Positions 9,997-19,938 are shown, counted from the stretch's first letter. The stretch: 64,000 nucleotides of DNA from Heyndrickxia camelliae (GCF_002844575.1 NZ_PIQO01000004.1:124001-188000), one strand, 5' to 3'. The notes: generated by a model not told the origin, from the letters alone. Numbers and translations are program-made.

Positions 9997-10660
9997 CATC
10001 ATTCTGACGATTTTCGTCTATCTATTCGCTTTACTAGTGGCTAAAAAATTTCCTTCACCGTTTACAACTCCAGTATTTTTAAGCACCTCCATTATCATTT
10101 TTGTACTTGTAGTCAACCATATTTCCTATGAGGAATACCAACCTGCAAAGACTATTATGACGTATTTACTTGGACCAGCTACCGTTGCGTTAGCTGTACC
10201 TCTATATAAAAACCGACATATTCTGTTTAAAAATTTTCTACCAGCGCTTGTTGGGGTTTTTACTGGTACATTATTTACTATAATAACTGCTATTTTGCTT
10301 GGGAAATTATTCAAGCTGTCAAACCTGATACTCACTTCTTTAAGTATTAAGTCCACCACCATACCGGTTGCATCCGAGATTTCAAAAATAATAGGAGGAG
10401 ATCAACTATTAGTTGCTGCTTTTGTCATGATTACAGGAATGTTCGGCGCTATGTTCGGGTTAAAAATATTGAATGGAATAAAAGTATCGAACCCTTTTTC
10501 ACGAGGATTATCATTAGGAACGATTTCGCATGGAATCGGGACTTCTGAAGCAGTGAAAGAGGGGGAACTGCAAGGAGCGGTTTCGGGTGTTGCCATGGGA
10601 ATCTCAGCAATTATCACTTCTATTATTGTTCCCTTATTGATTCCATGGTTAATAAAATAA
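9974..10660 (+). CDS. CidB/LrgB family membrane protein
   Basis: A 228-residue polytopic membrane protein and partner of the preceding CidA/LrgA-like gene. The LrgB signature is the conserved SIKSTTIPVASEISKIIGG segment (about residues 124-142) and the HGIGTSEAVKEGELQGAVSGVAMG block near the C-terminus. Coupled translation is likely because its start lies inside the upstream gene. Whether the pair acts in cell lysis control or in pyruvate or acetoin-related uptake cannot be decided from sequence. Confidence 0.9.
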   Translation: MITITAYSIILTIFVYLFALLVAKKFPSPFTTPVFLSTSIIIFVLVVNHISYEEYQPAKTIMTYLLGPATVALAVPLYKNRHILFKNFLPALVGVFTGTLFTIITAILLGKLFKLSNLILTSLSIKSTTIPVASEISKIIGGDQLLVAAFVMITGMFGAMFGLKILNGIKVSNPFSRGLSLGTISHGIGTSEAVKEGELQGAVSGVAMGISAIITSIIVPLLIPWLIK

Positions 10661-10827
10661 TGTTGATATTATTTATGCCTCTTGAGCAGGTATTTTGGTC
10701 TATGGGTCGAAATGATTGAATATAACCATCTTAGAAACCTCCAAAATGAAATCCGTTATCTGAGCAGACCGTGCACACCTAGATTATTAGAGTTGATTTT
10801 AAACAAATGATGAGGGGGAATGTAAAT

Positions 10828-12447
10828 ATGATGGACACACCGCTACTATTGACCTCTATGATTGAACGTGCTGAGAAATATTTTCCTCAAAAAGAAGTTG
10901 TATCAAGAACATTATCCGGTATTCACAGATTTACTTACAAAGAAATTGGAGAAAGGACAAGAAGATTAGCTAGTGCATTAACCAAGATTGGTATGCAGAA
11001 AGGAGATAAAATAGGTACATTTGCATGGAACCATCACCGCCATTTAGAAGCTTATTTTGCTGTGCCTTGCAGCGGTGCTGTCCTTCATATGGTTAATATC
11101 CGTCTTTCATTAGATCACCTAACATATGTTATCAATCATGCGGAGGATAAAATATTACTCATCGATCCAGACCTATTACCCATTATTGAAAAAATTAAAG
11201 ATCAATTAACAACGGTTGAAAGCTTTGTAATTATGTCCGATGAAACATTACTGCCGGAAACAACCCTAACGCCTGTTTATTCATATGAACAACTGTTAGA
11301 AGAGGGAGACCCGTCATTTTCATTTATTTCTGATATGGATGAGCGTACTCCTGCTGCAATGTGCTATACATCTGCCACAACTGGTAATCCTAAAGGAGTT
11401 GTATATACTCATAGGGGAATTGTCCTTCATAGTTTTGCTATTGGTCTTGCCGACACGCTTGGACTATGTGAAAGAGATGTTGCCATGCCAGTAGTGCCGA
11501 TGTTTCATGTTAATGCATGGGGACTTCCTTTTGCTTCTGTATGGTACGGAACAAAGCAAGTATTGCCAGGTCCGGCTTTTACTCCAAAACTATTAGCCGA
11601 ATTGATTGAACAAGAGAAAGTGACCATTACTGGAGGAGTTCCGACTATTTGGATTGGTCTATTAAAAGAGTTAGAGGAAAATCAGTATGATATAAGCAGC
11701 ATTCGAGCCCTTATTTGTGGTGGAGCAGCATCACCAAAAGGATTGATTCGTGCGTTTGAGGAAAAATATCAGGTGCCATTTATCTCAGGTTATGGAATGA
11801 CAGAAACAAGTCCAATTGTTAGTTTATCTACTTTAACAAGTGAAATGGACTCACTTTCTCTAGAAGAAAAAATAAATATACGGGCAAAAACGGGGTTAGT
11901 AGTTCCTGGATTAGATATTCGAGTTGTGAACGAAAATGGAGATGTTCCACGTAATGGAGTAACAATGGGTGAATTAATTGTCAGAGGTCCTTGGATTGCA
12001 AGCGAGTATTATAAGGATGATCGAACAAAGGAAGCATTTAAGGACGGTTGGCTATATACTGGCGATATTGCGGTTGTCGATGAGGACGGATATATTCGAA
12101 TTACCGATCGGACAAAGGATTTGATTAAAAGCGGCGGAGAATGGATTTCTTCTGTTGCTATTGAAAATGCTCTGATGTCACATGATGCCGTATTTGAAGC
12201 AGCTGTAATTGCCATTCCACATCCAAAATGGCAAGAGAGACCGTTAGCATGTGTAGTTCTCCAAGAGGCCTATAAAAATCAAATCACTGAAGAAGAACTC
12301 AAAACCTTTTTAAAGGGGCAATTTTCCAAGTGGTGGGTGCCAGACAAGATTATTTTCCTAGAGGAAATTCCAAAAACATCTGTAGGGAAATTTCTCAAAA
12401 GGACATTAAGGGATCAATGGCAGCATTACTATACAAACGCTAAATAA
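10828..12447 (+). CDS. Fatty acid-CoA ligase (AMP-binding, FadD/AlkK-like)
   Basis: A 539-residue ANL-superfamily enzyme that activates a carboxylate through an acyl-adenylate to its CoA thioester. Motifs in order: P-loop YTSATTGNPKGVVYTH near residue 182, GYGMTETSP near 330, YTGDIAVVDEDGYIRITDR near 410, and C-terminal KTSVGKFLKRTLR holding the catalytic lysine. This pattern fits medium- to long-chain acyl-CoA synthetases. I chose the ATG at 10828 because GAGGGGG lies upstream of it; the ATG at 10807 lacks a site. Monocistronic. Confidence 0.88.
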   Translation: MMDTPLLLTSMIERAEKYFPQKEVVSRTLSGIHRFTYKEIGERTRRLASALTKIGMQKGDKIGTFAWNHHRHLEAYFAVPCSGAVLHMVNIRLSLDHLTYVINHAEDKILLIDPDLLPIIEKIKDQLTTVESFVIMSDETLLPETTLTPVYSYEQLLEEGDPSFSFISDMDERTPAAMCYTSATTGNPKGVVYTHRGIVLHSFAIGLADTLGLCERDVAMPVVPMFHVNAWGLPFASVWYGTKQVLPGPAFTPKLLAELIEQEKVTITGGVPTIWIGLLKELEENQYDISSIRALICGGAASPKGLIRAFEEKYQVPFISGYGMTETSPIVSLSTLTSEMDSLSLEEKINIRAKTGLVVPGLDIRVVNENGDVPRNGVTMGELIVRGPWIASEYYKDDRTKEAFKDGWLYTGDIAVVDEDGYIRITDRTKDLIKSGGEWISSVAIENALMSHDAVFEAAVIAIPHPKWQERPLACVVLQEAYKNQITEEELKTFLKGQFSKWWVPDKIIFLEEIPKTSVGKFLKRTLRDQWQHYYTNAK

Positions 12448-12520
12448 AACTTGTTGTATAATGTATATAGTGAAAACCTTACGAAGTAGTGGTTGGGAAA
12501 GGAAACGATAGAACGAAAAA

Positions 12521-13132
12521 ATGGCAGCAAAGAAAAAATCATACAAGAAGAAAAAGAGGAAACAATCTCCATTTATCATTTTACTAATACCAGTTACTGT
12601 TATTGCTCTCTATATTCTTATTAATCAACATGACGACAAGAGGGAGCCTTCTGGAAATTATAATAAAGATATCCCTGCTAAATTTATCCCGATTTATAAA
12701 GCGGCAGAAAAGAAATACGGGGTCCCATGGTATGTTTTGGCTGCCCATCATCGTGTGGAAACACGCTTTTCTAACATGAAAACAATGGTGTCGCCCGTGG
12801 GAGCAGAAGGACCAATGCAATTCATGCCTTGTACATTTGTAGGATGGAAACATCCTTCTTGCTCTGGATTAGGAAAAGGGAATATTCCAAAGAAGGAAAA
12901 AGAAAACCCTGCCGTCATTCGAAAATATGGGGGCTATGGCGTAGATGCCGATGGAGATGGAATAGCAGATCCATATAATATTTACGATGCTGTATTCAGC
13001 GCAGCGAATTACCTTGCACATAATGGTGCTGCTGATGGAAATTTAAAAAAAGCAGTATATTCATACAATCATAGTAATGAATATGTAAAAGAAGTACTAC
13101 ATTTTGTCAAAATGTACAAAAATGAATTTTAG
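12521..13132 (+). CDS. Lytic transglycosylase-like protein with membrane anchor
   Basis: A 203-residue protein with a very basic N-terminus (AKKKSYKKKKRKQ), one membrane helix at residues 17-35, and an extracytoplasmic goose-lysozyme/SLT-like domain. AAHHRVETRFSNM is where the catalytic glutamate is expected, followed by GAEGPMQFMPCTF, DADGDGIADPYNIYDAVFSAANYLA and YNHSNEYV. This is the arrangement of secreted transglycosylases acting on peptidoglycan. Monocistronic, followed directly by a partial repeat element. Confidence 0.85.
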   Translation: MAAKKKSYKKKKRKQSPFIILLIPVTVIALYILINQHDDKREPSGNYNKDIPAKFIPIYKAAEKKYGVPWYVLAAHHRVETRFSNMKTMVSPVGAEGPMQFMPCTFVGWKHPSCSGLGKGNIPKKEKENPAVIRKYGGYGVDADGDGIADPYNIYDAVFSAANYLAHNGAADGNLKKAVYSYNHSNEYVKEVLHFVKMYKNEF

Positions 13133-13137
13133 TCCTT

Positions 13138-13216
13138 TTGGTGCTAGACACCATTCGTGGACAACTTCATAAACTGTCCTGTTAATTTATAGAGATATTA
13201 ATCTAAGTGGACAGAG
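13138..13216. repeat. Partial, decayed copy of the GGTGCC..GGCACC element
   Basis: GGTGCTAGACACCATTCGTGG followed by ACA and later ACTGTCC resembles the left part of the complete element at 55507 (GGTGCCAGGCACCACTCGTGG). A GTGGACAG unit occurs further on, but the right terminal repeat is missing. It sits directly after the transglycosylase gene. Confidence 0.55.
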
Positions 13217-13467
13217 GGGCCGTTATCTATGGCAAAAGCGATTATTTCATGGGAGGGGAGGATACACATTCCGCTAATAGAGGCAAAAACAAGCACTTTT
13301 ATAGGAATTCTCATGTAGTAAATGAACATGTTTCTCTCTATAAAAACATTGGTTTTCAAAGGAATAACGGATCGTGCGTCCGGCCAGTCAGTTGGTATGC
13401 ACAATGAGAAAAATCCCCTTCGGAAGATCAATCTTCTAAAGGGGAATTCTCTTACATTTTTCAACTA

Positions 13468-14523
13468 TTATTTTAAAACCCGAATTGTCTTTTCTTCTTT
13501 TTCTATTACATGTCCAATAATCGAAGCATCTTTAATACCTTTTTGCTGAAGATCTTCCACGTACAATAAGGCATCCGTTTCCTTCATGGCAACAAGCAAT
13601 CCACCTGATGTAACAGCATCACATAAAATTAGCTGCTCCTCTAAAGACATAGATGGATCATATGAAATATCATCCGCCAACCATTGATGATTGGATTTAG
13701 AACCTCCGGGAACGACCCCATTCTTCGCTAGTTCATAGGTACCATCTAGAATAGGCACGTTATCATATTCAATGGTAAATGTAACGTCACTACCACCAGC
13801 CATTTCGCTTGCATGTCCTAATAAACCGAATCCTGTAACATCTGTAACCGCATGCGGTTCAAATTTTTGCAAACAATCTGCCGCTTCTTTATTTAACATT
13901 GCCATTACATCTGTTACTGTTTTCTCTTGTTCACCAGTTACAGAATTGCGCTTAATTCCGGTTGTCATGATGCCGACTCCAATTGGTTTTGTTAATACGA
14001 GAGCATCACCCGGTTTTGCCCCAACATTTTTCCATACTTTCTTTGGATGGACAATACCTGTGACAGATAGACCAAATTTAGGCTCCTGATCATCAATAGA
14101 GTGTCCGCCAATTGTTATGGCTCCCGCTTCATGAACTTTATCAGAAGCACCTCGTAGTATTTCTGCTAAAGTGTCCGCTCCAAGTTTCTTTATAGGATAT
14201 CCAACAATATTTAAGGCTGTTTTCGGTGTTCCACCCATTGCAAACACATCACTTAAGGCATTTGCTGCCGCTATCTGTCCGAACATATATGGATCATCCA
14301 CAATCGGAGTAAAATAATCTATCGTCTGTACTAATGCAATTTCATCTGTTAATTGATATACTCCTGCATCGTCCGATGTCTCATTTCCAACTATTAATTC
14401 AGGTACATTTTGTGGTTTTGGTAATTTACGCAAAACTTGCGCAAGGTCCTCGGGACCAATTTTGCAGCCTCAGCCAGCTTTAGTAGAAAGAGCTGTTAAG
14501 CGTAATTTTTCATGCTCACTCAT
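13468..14523 (-). CDS. selD: Selenide, water dikinase SelD, with in-frame UGA (selenocysteine)
   Basis: Makes selenophosphate, the selenium donor for selenocysteine and selenouridine synthesis. A conventional ORF would start at 14433, but the frame continues upstream through one TGA at 14472-14470 to ATG 14523, which has GGAGGTGG at a proper distance. Residues around the TGA read STKAG-U-GCKIGP; U is residue 18, the catalytic Sec/Cys position of SelD (Cys17 in E. coli, Sec in some bacteria). The rest is a full SelD: ALVQTIDYFTPIVDDPY, GGHSIDDQEPKFGLSVTG and DVTGFGLLGHASEMA. Total 351 residues with Sec. Divergent from selA. Confidence 0.93.
14445..14465 (-). promoter_or_regulatory. SECIS-like hairpin downstream of the selD UGA
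   Basis: On the selD mRNA the stem GGUCC / GGACC closes a CGA loop, with a lower GCAA/UUGC stem, and begins a few bases after the UGA. Bacterial SECIS elements are short hairpins immediately 3' of the Sec codon with G in the apical loop, as here. Functional assignment is inferred. Confidence 0.65.
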
Positions 14524-14637
14524 CCATACCACCTCCAATACCTTAGTTTATCCTTTTTTACCTTAGCTGAAAACAAATTTGCAATAGGAATACAATCAAT
14601 AATACAATGATATTAAGATTAACTTGGAGGAAAAGGT

Positions 14638-16047
14638 ATGCTTGAAAAGGTTCGTTTAATACCACCTATACATGAACTGCAAAGAAATGATTTATTTCAG
14701 CAAATTTTGCATAAATATCATATTCCATATGAACAATTATCTATTATTTTAAAAAATGAAATTAATACCATTCGTCAATCCATTTTAAAAAATAATTGGG
14801 AAGGCAGTGAACCGGGAACAACAAAATTCATCAAAGAGTTGTTTAACAAAGTCGAAAAATCGTCAACTAAGCTTTTTACCTATTCCATAAAAAAGGTTAT
14901 TAATGCTACCGGTACAATCTTACATACTAATGTGGGAAGGGCGCGATTAAGTGAAGAAGCTGCACAACATGTTATGGAAACTGCCCTTTCCTATACGAAT
15001 CTCGAATATGATATTGAAAAAGGGATACGGGGATCAAGACACTCTCATGTGGAGGAATTGATAAAAAAACTGACAGGAGCAGAAGGTGCATTAGTCGTTA
15101 ATAACAATGCAGCAGCTGTTTATTTTATTTTACATACATTCGCAAAAGAGAGGGAAGTCATTATCTCTAGAGGAGAACTTATTGAAATAGGAGGATCGTT
15201 TCGAGTTTCCGCAATTATGGAGGAGTCCGGAGCAAAACTTGTTGAGGTCGGGACTACGAATCGTACTCACTTAAAAGACTATGAAGACGCAATTGGTGAT
15301 AAAACTTCTATCATCATGAAAGTTCATACAAGTAATTTTACAATCAAAGGATTTACTTCTTCCGTGGAAACAGATGTGCTTCGTCTTCTGAAACAAAATC
15401 ATCCATCATTTCTATTATATGAGGACCTTGGCAGCGGTGCATTGATGGATTTACACCCTTTTGGAATTGGAAATGAACCTGTGGTAAGCGATAAATTAAA
15501 AGCTGGCGCCGACATCGTATCCTTTAGCGGAGACAAGTTACTTGGTGGACCACAAGCTGGCATTATTGCTGGAAAAAAAGATTATATTGACCAATTAAAA
15601 AAACATCAGCTTGCTCGTGTGCTCCGAGTTGACAAAATGACTTTAGCTGCACTGGAAGCGACTTTGCTGCATTACATGAATGGAGAGGCACTTTCTAAAA
15701 TCCCTGCCTTGTATTCTATGACCATGGATGCAAAGACGATAAAAGCAAGAGAAGAAGCATTTAAAGAAAAGTTATCAAAAGCAAGAGCAGATCTTACTGT
15801 GACGATAAGGGAGGAAACAAGCCAAATAGGAGGGGGATCACTGCCGGATGTTGCCTTAAAAACATATGTTCTATGCATAAAACATAAAAATATCTCAGCT
15901 GAGGATCTCTCTGAACAATTGAGAACTGGGCAAACTTGCATTTTAACGAGAATTCAACAAGATGAAATAATAATGGATTTTAGAACCATTAAGGAAGAAG
16001 AAGAAAGCCTTCTTTTCGATGAATTAAAAAAGATACCAAGCAATTAA
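14638..16047 (+). CDS. selA: L-seryl-tRNA(Sec) selenium transferase SelA
   Basis: PLP enzyme that converts Ser-tRNA(Sec) to Sec-tRNA(Sec) using selenophosphate; 469 residues, the normal length. Visible features: an N-terminal helical tRNA-binding domain, VINATGTILHTNVGRA near residue 87, GTTNRTHLKDYE, LYEDLGSGALMDL, and the PLP-lysine motif SFSGDKLLGGPQAGI near residue 298. ATG follows TTGGAGG. Its divergent partner is selD. The usual next gene selB (Sec-specific elongation factor) is not adjacent: the downstream region holds a terminator and sspP on the other strand. Confidence 0.95.
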   Translation: MLEKVRLIPPIHELQRNDLFQQILHKYHIPYEQLSIILKNEINTIRQSILKNNWEGSEPGTTKFIKELFNKVEKSSTKLFTYSIKKVINATGTILHTNVGRARLSEEAAQHVMETALSYTNLEYDIEKGIRGSRHSHVEELIKKLTGAEGALVVNNNAAAVYFILHTFAKEREVIISRGELIEIGGSFRVSAIMEESGAKLVEVGTTNRTHLKDYEDAIGDKTSIIMKVHTSNFTIKGFTSSVETDVLRLLKQNHPSFLLYEDLGSGALMDLHPFGIGNEPVVSDKLKAGADIVSFSGDKLLGGPQAGIIAGKKDYIDQLKKHQLARVLRVDKMTLAALEATLLHYMNGEALSKIPALYSMTMDAKTIKAREEAFKEKLSKARADLTVTIREETSQIGGGSLPDVALKTYVLCIKHKNISAEDLSEQLRTGQTCILTRIQQDEIIMDFRTIKEEEESLLFDELKKIPSN

Positions 16048-16134
16048 AGCTTTGGTAGATATTCCATAATAGATATAAAAAATCTTTCGCGAGAATTTAT
16101 TTTAAACATTATGAGTTAGTTTCATTTCTGACTT

Positions 16135-16168
16135 AGCTTCAGCATCTATCGGCTAGCGGATTTCGCCG
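16135..16168 (+). repeat. 34-bp dispersed motif, copy B
   Basis: AGCTTCAG..CTATCGGCTAG..GGATT..GCCG matches copy A at 2333-2366 (opposite strand). Here its second half provides one arm of the selA/sspP terminator hairpin. Confidence 0.45.
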
Positions 16169-16187
16169 AATACTACGAAATCCGCTA
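16152..16187. terminator. Terminator hairpin between selA and sspP
   Basis: CTAGCGGATTTCG pairs with CGAAATCCGCTAG around a 10-base loop, with AAGCTTTTC following. It lies between convergent genes. Confidence 0.75.
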
Positions 16188-16200
16188 GAAGCTTTTCTAC

Positions 16201-16347
16201 TTACATATCATGATTCTGATTATGTTTTGCACGAGTATGGTTACGATTTTTTACCTTTTTGGAGCCGCTTAATGGTTCAGGTTGTCCATTGTCATGCCCC
16301 TTTTCGGCATTTTTGCGCATATCTTTACTATCATTTTTATTCGTCAT
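16201..16347 (-). CDS. sspP: Small acid-soluble spore protein P
   Basis: A 48-residue basic spore-core protein, too short for common ORF cutoffs. The sequence [19 protein letters not shown].. continues with [19 protein letters not shown].. and ends HDM, which is the SspP family throughout. ATG is preceded by AGGAGGG. Expected to be expressed in the forespore. In B. subtilis it follows sspO directly; here a plus-strand gene separates them. Confidence 0.93.
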   Translation of the reverse strand: MTNKNDSKDMRKNAEKGHDNGQPEPLSGSKKVKNRNHTRAKHNQNHDM

Positions 16348-16460
16348 CTAATATCCCTCCTGTTTTCTAGATTGTGCCGTCAACAATAATTTATACAGAA
16401 TAAAAATTAATATATTGCACATTCTATTTCTGCAAGGATATAGGGAAGGGAAGAAGATAT

Positions 16461-16718
16461 ATGCCGTATCACAAAGATAAGCAACAAGCTTTTCAAGCAG
16501 CTCAGCAAGGTGCTAAGCAACTTCAGGATGTATACAATAATCTCGAAAAAGATAGTGCCAGTTACGGACAACAATTAAAACATTTAAGACAAGAAGTGAA
16601 TGAAACCTATCAGCAAATTGAAAATGCGTTGGAAGTAGCAAGTGAAACACAAAGAGCACAGTTAGAGAAATTCAGGACGGATCTTCAACAAATTGTAAAT
16701 GAAGTGAATGAAATTTAA
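16461..16718 (+). CDS. Small coiled-coil protein, unassigned (possibly DUF2524/YtzC-like)
   Basis: 85 residues, rich in Gln, Glu and Lys, with a heptad-like pattern throughout and no membrane segment or cysteine. The C-terminal half (EVNETYQQIENALEVASETQ then RAQLEKFRTDLQQIVNEV) is reminiscent of DUF2524 spore-associated proteins, but I am not certain. ATG follows AGGGAAGGG. It lies between the two spore genes sspP and sspO on the opposite strand and ends at a symmetric terminator shared with sspO. Confidence 0.7.
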   Translation: MPYHKDKQQAFQAAQQGAKQLQDVYNNLEKDSASYGQQLKHLRQEVNETYQQIENALEVASETQRAQLEKFRTDLQQIVNEVNEI

Positions 16719-16730
16719 CCTAGGGTAAAG

Positions 16731-16758
16731 AAAAAACTCGCAAATTTGCGAGTTTTTT
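16731..16758. terminator. Symmetric bidirectional terminator
   Basis: A perfect palindrome with AAAAAACTCGCAAA as one arm and its complement as the other, placed between convergent stops of the coiled-coil gene and sspO. Confidence 0.9.
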
Positions 16759-16772
16759 CTTTATAAATATCT

Positions 16773-16922
16773 TTATTGGTTTTTCTTCTTTTTCTTGTTG
16801 TTTTGCTTTTGTGCTGCTGTTAATGGTTCGTTAGAAAATTCCTCATTATAGCCTGTTCCCATCCCTTGTGCTTTTGCTGCATTTGCCCCGGGAATGATAT
16901 GATTCGCTTTTCTTTTGCCCAC
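16773..16922 (-). CDS. sspO: Small acid-soluble spore protein O
   Basis: 49 residues starting at GTG with AGAGGTGAG upstream. The sequence starts [19 protein letters not shown], continues [20 protein letters not shown] and ends in a lysine-rich NNKKKKKNQ tail, the SspO (CotK) family pattern. Divergent from acnA, as in B. subtilis, where sspO precedes citB. Confidence 0.92.
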   Translation of the reverse strand: MGKRKANHIIPGANAAKAQGMGTGYNEEFSNEPLTAAQKQNNKKKKKNQ

Positions 16923-17057
16923 TTAACTCACCTCTAAAATAAAATTTTTCTCATTCCACTCTAATAGGGAGTTTCACTTTATTTTTGCACCAAAACATCA
17001 AGATTAAACGGAAAAAATCTTTTACAAAATTTGATAAAAAATTGTTTTAGCACTGTG

Positions 17058-17072
17058 ATAAGTAATACTTAT
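17058..17072. promoter_or_regulatory. CcpC-type box upstream of acnA
   Basis: ATAA-GTAATAC-TTAT fits the ATAA-N7-TTAT dyad bound by CcpC, the citrate-responsive LysR-type repressor of citB in B. subtilis. It lies about 145 bases before the acnA start. Binding is inferred. Confidence 0.6.
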
Positions 17073-17079
17073 GAAAAAC

Positions 17080-17097
17080 AATAACATTCTTGTTATT
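17080..17097. promoter_or_regulatory. Second dyad upstream of acnA
   Basis: AATAACA-TTCT-TGTTATT is a second symmetrical site eight bases after the first. It contains ATAA and TTAT half-sites with an 8-base spacer. B. subtilis citB also has a second CcpC half-site near the promoter. Confidence 0.45.
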
Positions 17098-17215
17098 TAC
17101 TTATGTAATTTCTTGTATTAAGATGTTAATGTGCGAAAAGTAAGAGACTATCATTCGAGCTTTTCTTCCAAATATCGATTTAAGATGCATTTTGAAAAAG
17201 AAGGGGGAATCTCAG

Positions 17216-19927
17216 GTGGCTAAAAATGACGTATTTAACGCTCGCACTTCCTTTGAATTAGAAGGCAAACGTTACAACTTTTATCGTCTTGCAGCTCTTG
17301 AAGAAGCAGGTATAGCAAAAGTATCACGCTTACCTTATTCCGTAAAAGTATTATTAGAATCTGTTCTTCGCCAAGTAGATGGCCGTGTAATTACAAAAGA
17401 ACATGTTGAAAATCTAGCAAAATGGGGATCTGAAGAAGTAAAAGATGCAGAAGTGCCATTCAAGCCTTCTCGTGTAATCTTACAAGACTTCACAGGTGTT
17501 CCTGCCGTAGTTGACCTTGCGTCTCTTCGTAAAGCGATGGCTGATTTAGGCGGAAATCCTGATAAAATTAACCCAGAAATTCCTGTAGATCTTGTTATTG
17601 ACCACTCCGTACAAGTTGATAAATATGGTACTACTGATGCTTTAAAAGCAAATATGGATTTTGAATTTCAACGCAACGCTGAGCGCTATCAATTTTTAAG
17701 CTGGGCAACAAAAGCATTCGACAACTATCGTGCGGTTCCGCCAGCAACTGGTATCGTACACCAAGTTAACCTTGAATACTTAGCTAGTGTTGTTCATGCA
17801 ATTGAAAATGCAGAAGGTGAATTTGAAACATTCCCTGACACATTAGTTGGTACTGACTCTCATACAACTATGATCAACGGTATCGGTGTTCTTGGATGGG
17901 GTGTTGGTGGTATTGAAGCAGAAGCTGGTATGCTCGGTCAACCTTCATACTTCCCAATTCCTGAAGTAATCGGAGTTAAATTAACTGGTGAAATGCCAAA
18001 CGGTGCAACTGCTACTGACTTAGCGTTAAAAGTTACTCAAGTTTTACGCCAAAAAGGTGTTGTAGGTAAATTTGTTGAGTTCTTCGGTCCTGGTGTATCT
18101 ACACTTCCACTTGCTGACCGTGCAACAATTGCTAATATGGCTCCTGAATATGGTGCAACTTGCGGTTTCTTCCCAGTTGATGCAGAATCTCTAGAATATC
18201 TTCGTCTAACTGGACGTCCAGAAGAGCATGTAAAACTAGTAGAAAAATATTTACAAGAAAACAATATGTTCTTTACTCCAGAAAACGAAGAACCAGTTTA
18301 CACTGATATTGTGGAAATCAATCTTTCTGAAATCGAAGCAAATCTTTCTGGTCCAAAACGTCCACAAGATTTAATTCCTTTATCCAAAATGCAAAAAGCA
18401 TTCCAAGATGCTTTAACTGCACCTGTTGGTAACCAAGGATTCGGTTTGAAAGATTCTGAAATCAATAAAGAAGCAGTTGTTAAATTTGATAATGGTGACG
18501 AAGCAACTATGAAAACTGGTGCAGTTGCCATTGCAGCTATCACAAGCTGTACAAATACTTCCAACCCTTATGTTATGCTTGGCGCTGGTTTAGTAGCGAA
18601 AAAAGCAGTTGAAAAGGGCTTAGAAGTGCCTAAATATGTAAAAACTTCATTGGCACCGGGATCTAAAGTTGTTACAGGGTACCTAAGAGACTCTGGTTTA
18701 CAAACATACTTAGACAAGCTAGGATTCAACCTAGTTGGTTATGGATGTACAACTTGTATCGGTAACTCTGGTCCATTAAAAGACGAAATTGAAAAAACAG
18801 TTGCTGAAAATGACTTATTAGTAACTTCTGTTCTTTCTGGTAACCGTAACTTCGAAGGTCGTATTCATCCATTAGTAAAAGCTAATTACTTAGCTTCACC
18901 ACCTCTTGTGGTTGCTTATGCTTTAGCTGGAACAGTTGATATTGACCTAGTTAACGATCCTATTGGAAAAGATAAAGATGGAAACGATGTTTACATGAAA
19001 GACATCTGGCCAACTACAGAAGAAGTAAATGCAGCAGTTAAAGAAACTGTAACACCAGAATTATTCCGTAAAGAATACGAAAATGTATTCAACGATAATA
19101 AACGCTGGAATGAAATTAAAACAAGTAATGATCCATTATATACTTGGGATGAAGAGTCAACTTATATCGCTAATCCACCATTCTTCGAAAATCTATCACC
19201 AGATCCAGAAGAAGTAAAACCACTTAATGGTTTACGTGTAATCGCGAAGTTTGGGGATTCTGTAACAACAGACCATATCTCACCAGCTGGTGCAATCGGA
19301 AAAGATACACCTGCAGGTAAATATTTACGTGAACGTGGAGTAGAACCTCGTGAATTTAACTCTTACGGTTCTCGTCGTGGTAACCACGAAGTTATGATGC
19401 GCGGTACATTTGCGAATATCCGTATTCGTAACCAAATCGCACCAGGAACAGAAGGTGGCTATGCTACTTACTGGCCAACTAACGAAGTAACATCTATTTA
19501 TGATGCTTGTATGAAATATAAACAAGATGGAACTGGTTTAGTTGTTCTTGCTGGCAAAGATTACGGTATGGGATCTTCTCGTGACTGGGCAGCAAAAGGT
19601 ACAAACCTTCTTGGTATCAAGACAGTTATCGCTGAAAGCTTCGAACGTATTCACCGTTCAAACCTTGTATTGATGGGTGTTCTTCCACTTCAATTCAAGA
19701 AAGGTGAAAATGCTGAAACTCTTGGCCTAACTGGTAAAGAAGTAATCGACGTACAAGTTGATGAAAATGTAAAACCACGTGACATCCTTAAAGTTACAGC
19801 TACTGATGAAGCTGGAAACAAAAAAGAATTTGAAGTATTAGTACGTTTCGACTCTGAAGTGGAAATTGACTACTACCGTCATGGCGGTATCCTTCAAATG
19901 GTATTACGTGATAAATTACAAGCGTAA
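17216..19927 (+). CDS. acnA: Aconitate hydratase AcnA (CitB)
   Basis: TCA-cycle enzyme interconverting citrate and isocitrate through a 4Fe-4S cluster, 903 residues, the full length of bacterial AcnA/IRP1. Cluster cysteines are in TSCTNTSNP (near residue 442) and [11 protein letters not shown] (near 508). Substrate motifs [34 protein letters not shown] and [12 protein letters not shown] are intact. Start GTG 17216 ([10 protein letters not shown]) follows AAGGGGG. Codon use is strongly biased, as expected for an abundant protein. Two CcpC-like boxes lie upstream. Confidence 0.97.
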   Translation: MAKNDVFNARTSFELEGKRYNFYRLAALEEAGIAKVSRLPYSVKVLLESVLRQVDGRVITKEHVENLAKWGSEEVKDAEVPFKPSRVILQDFTGVPAVVDLASLRKAMADLGGNPDKINPEIPVDLVIDHSVQVDKYGTTDALKANMDFEFQRNAERYQFLSWATKAFDNYRAVPPATGIVHQVNLEYLASVVHAIENAEGEFETFPDTLVGTDSHTTMINGIGVLGWGVGGIEAEAGMLGQPSYFPIPEVIGVKLTGEMPNGATATDLALKVTQVLRQKGVVGKFVEFFGPGVSTLPLADRATIANMAPEYGATCGFFPVDAESLEYLRLTGRPEEHVKLVEKYLQENNMFFTPENEEPVYTDIVEINLSEIEANLSGPKRPQDLIPLSKMQKAFQDALTAPVGNQGFGLKDSEINKEAVVKFDNGDEATMKTGAVAIAAITSCTNTSNPYVMLGAGLVAKKAVEKGLEVPKYVKTSLAPGSKVVTGYLRDSGLQTYLDKLGFNLVGYGCTTCIGNSGPLKDEIEKTVAENDLLVTSVLSGNRNFEGRIHPLVKANYLASPPLVVAYALAGTVDIDLVNDPIGKDKDGNDVYMKDIWPTTEEVNAAVKETVTPELFRKEYENVFNDNKRWNEIKTSNDPLYTWDEESTYIANPPFFENLSPDPEEVKPLNGLRVIAKFGDSVTTDHISPAGAIGKDTPAGKYLRERGVEPREFNSYGSRRGNHEVMMRGTFANIRIRNQIAPGTEGGYATYWPTNEVTSIYDACMKYKQDGTGLVVLAGKDYGMGSSRDWAAKGTNLLGIKTVIAESFERIHRSNLVLMGVLPLQFKKGENAETLGLTGKEVIDVQVDENVKPRDILKVTATDEAGNKKEFEVLVRFDSEVEIDYYRHGGILQMVLRDKLQA

Positions 19928-19938
19928 TAAAATTTTAA

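Noticed and set aside
13207..13407. Open frames of 66-88 residues between the transglycosylase and selD
   Set aside because: They overlap each other on both strands, lack ribosome sites and cover a decayed repeat; no protein family visible.
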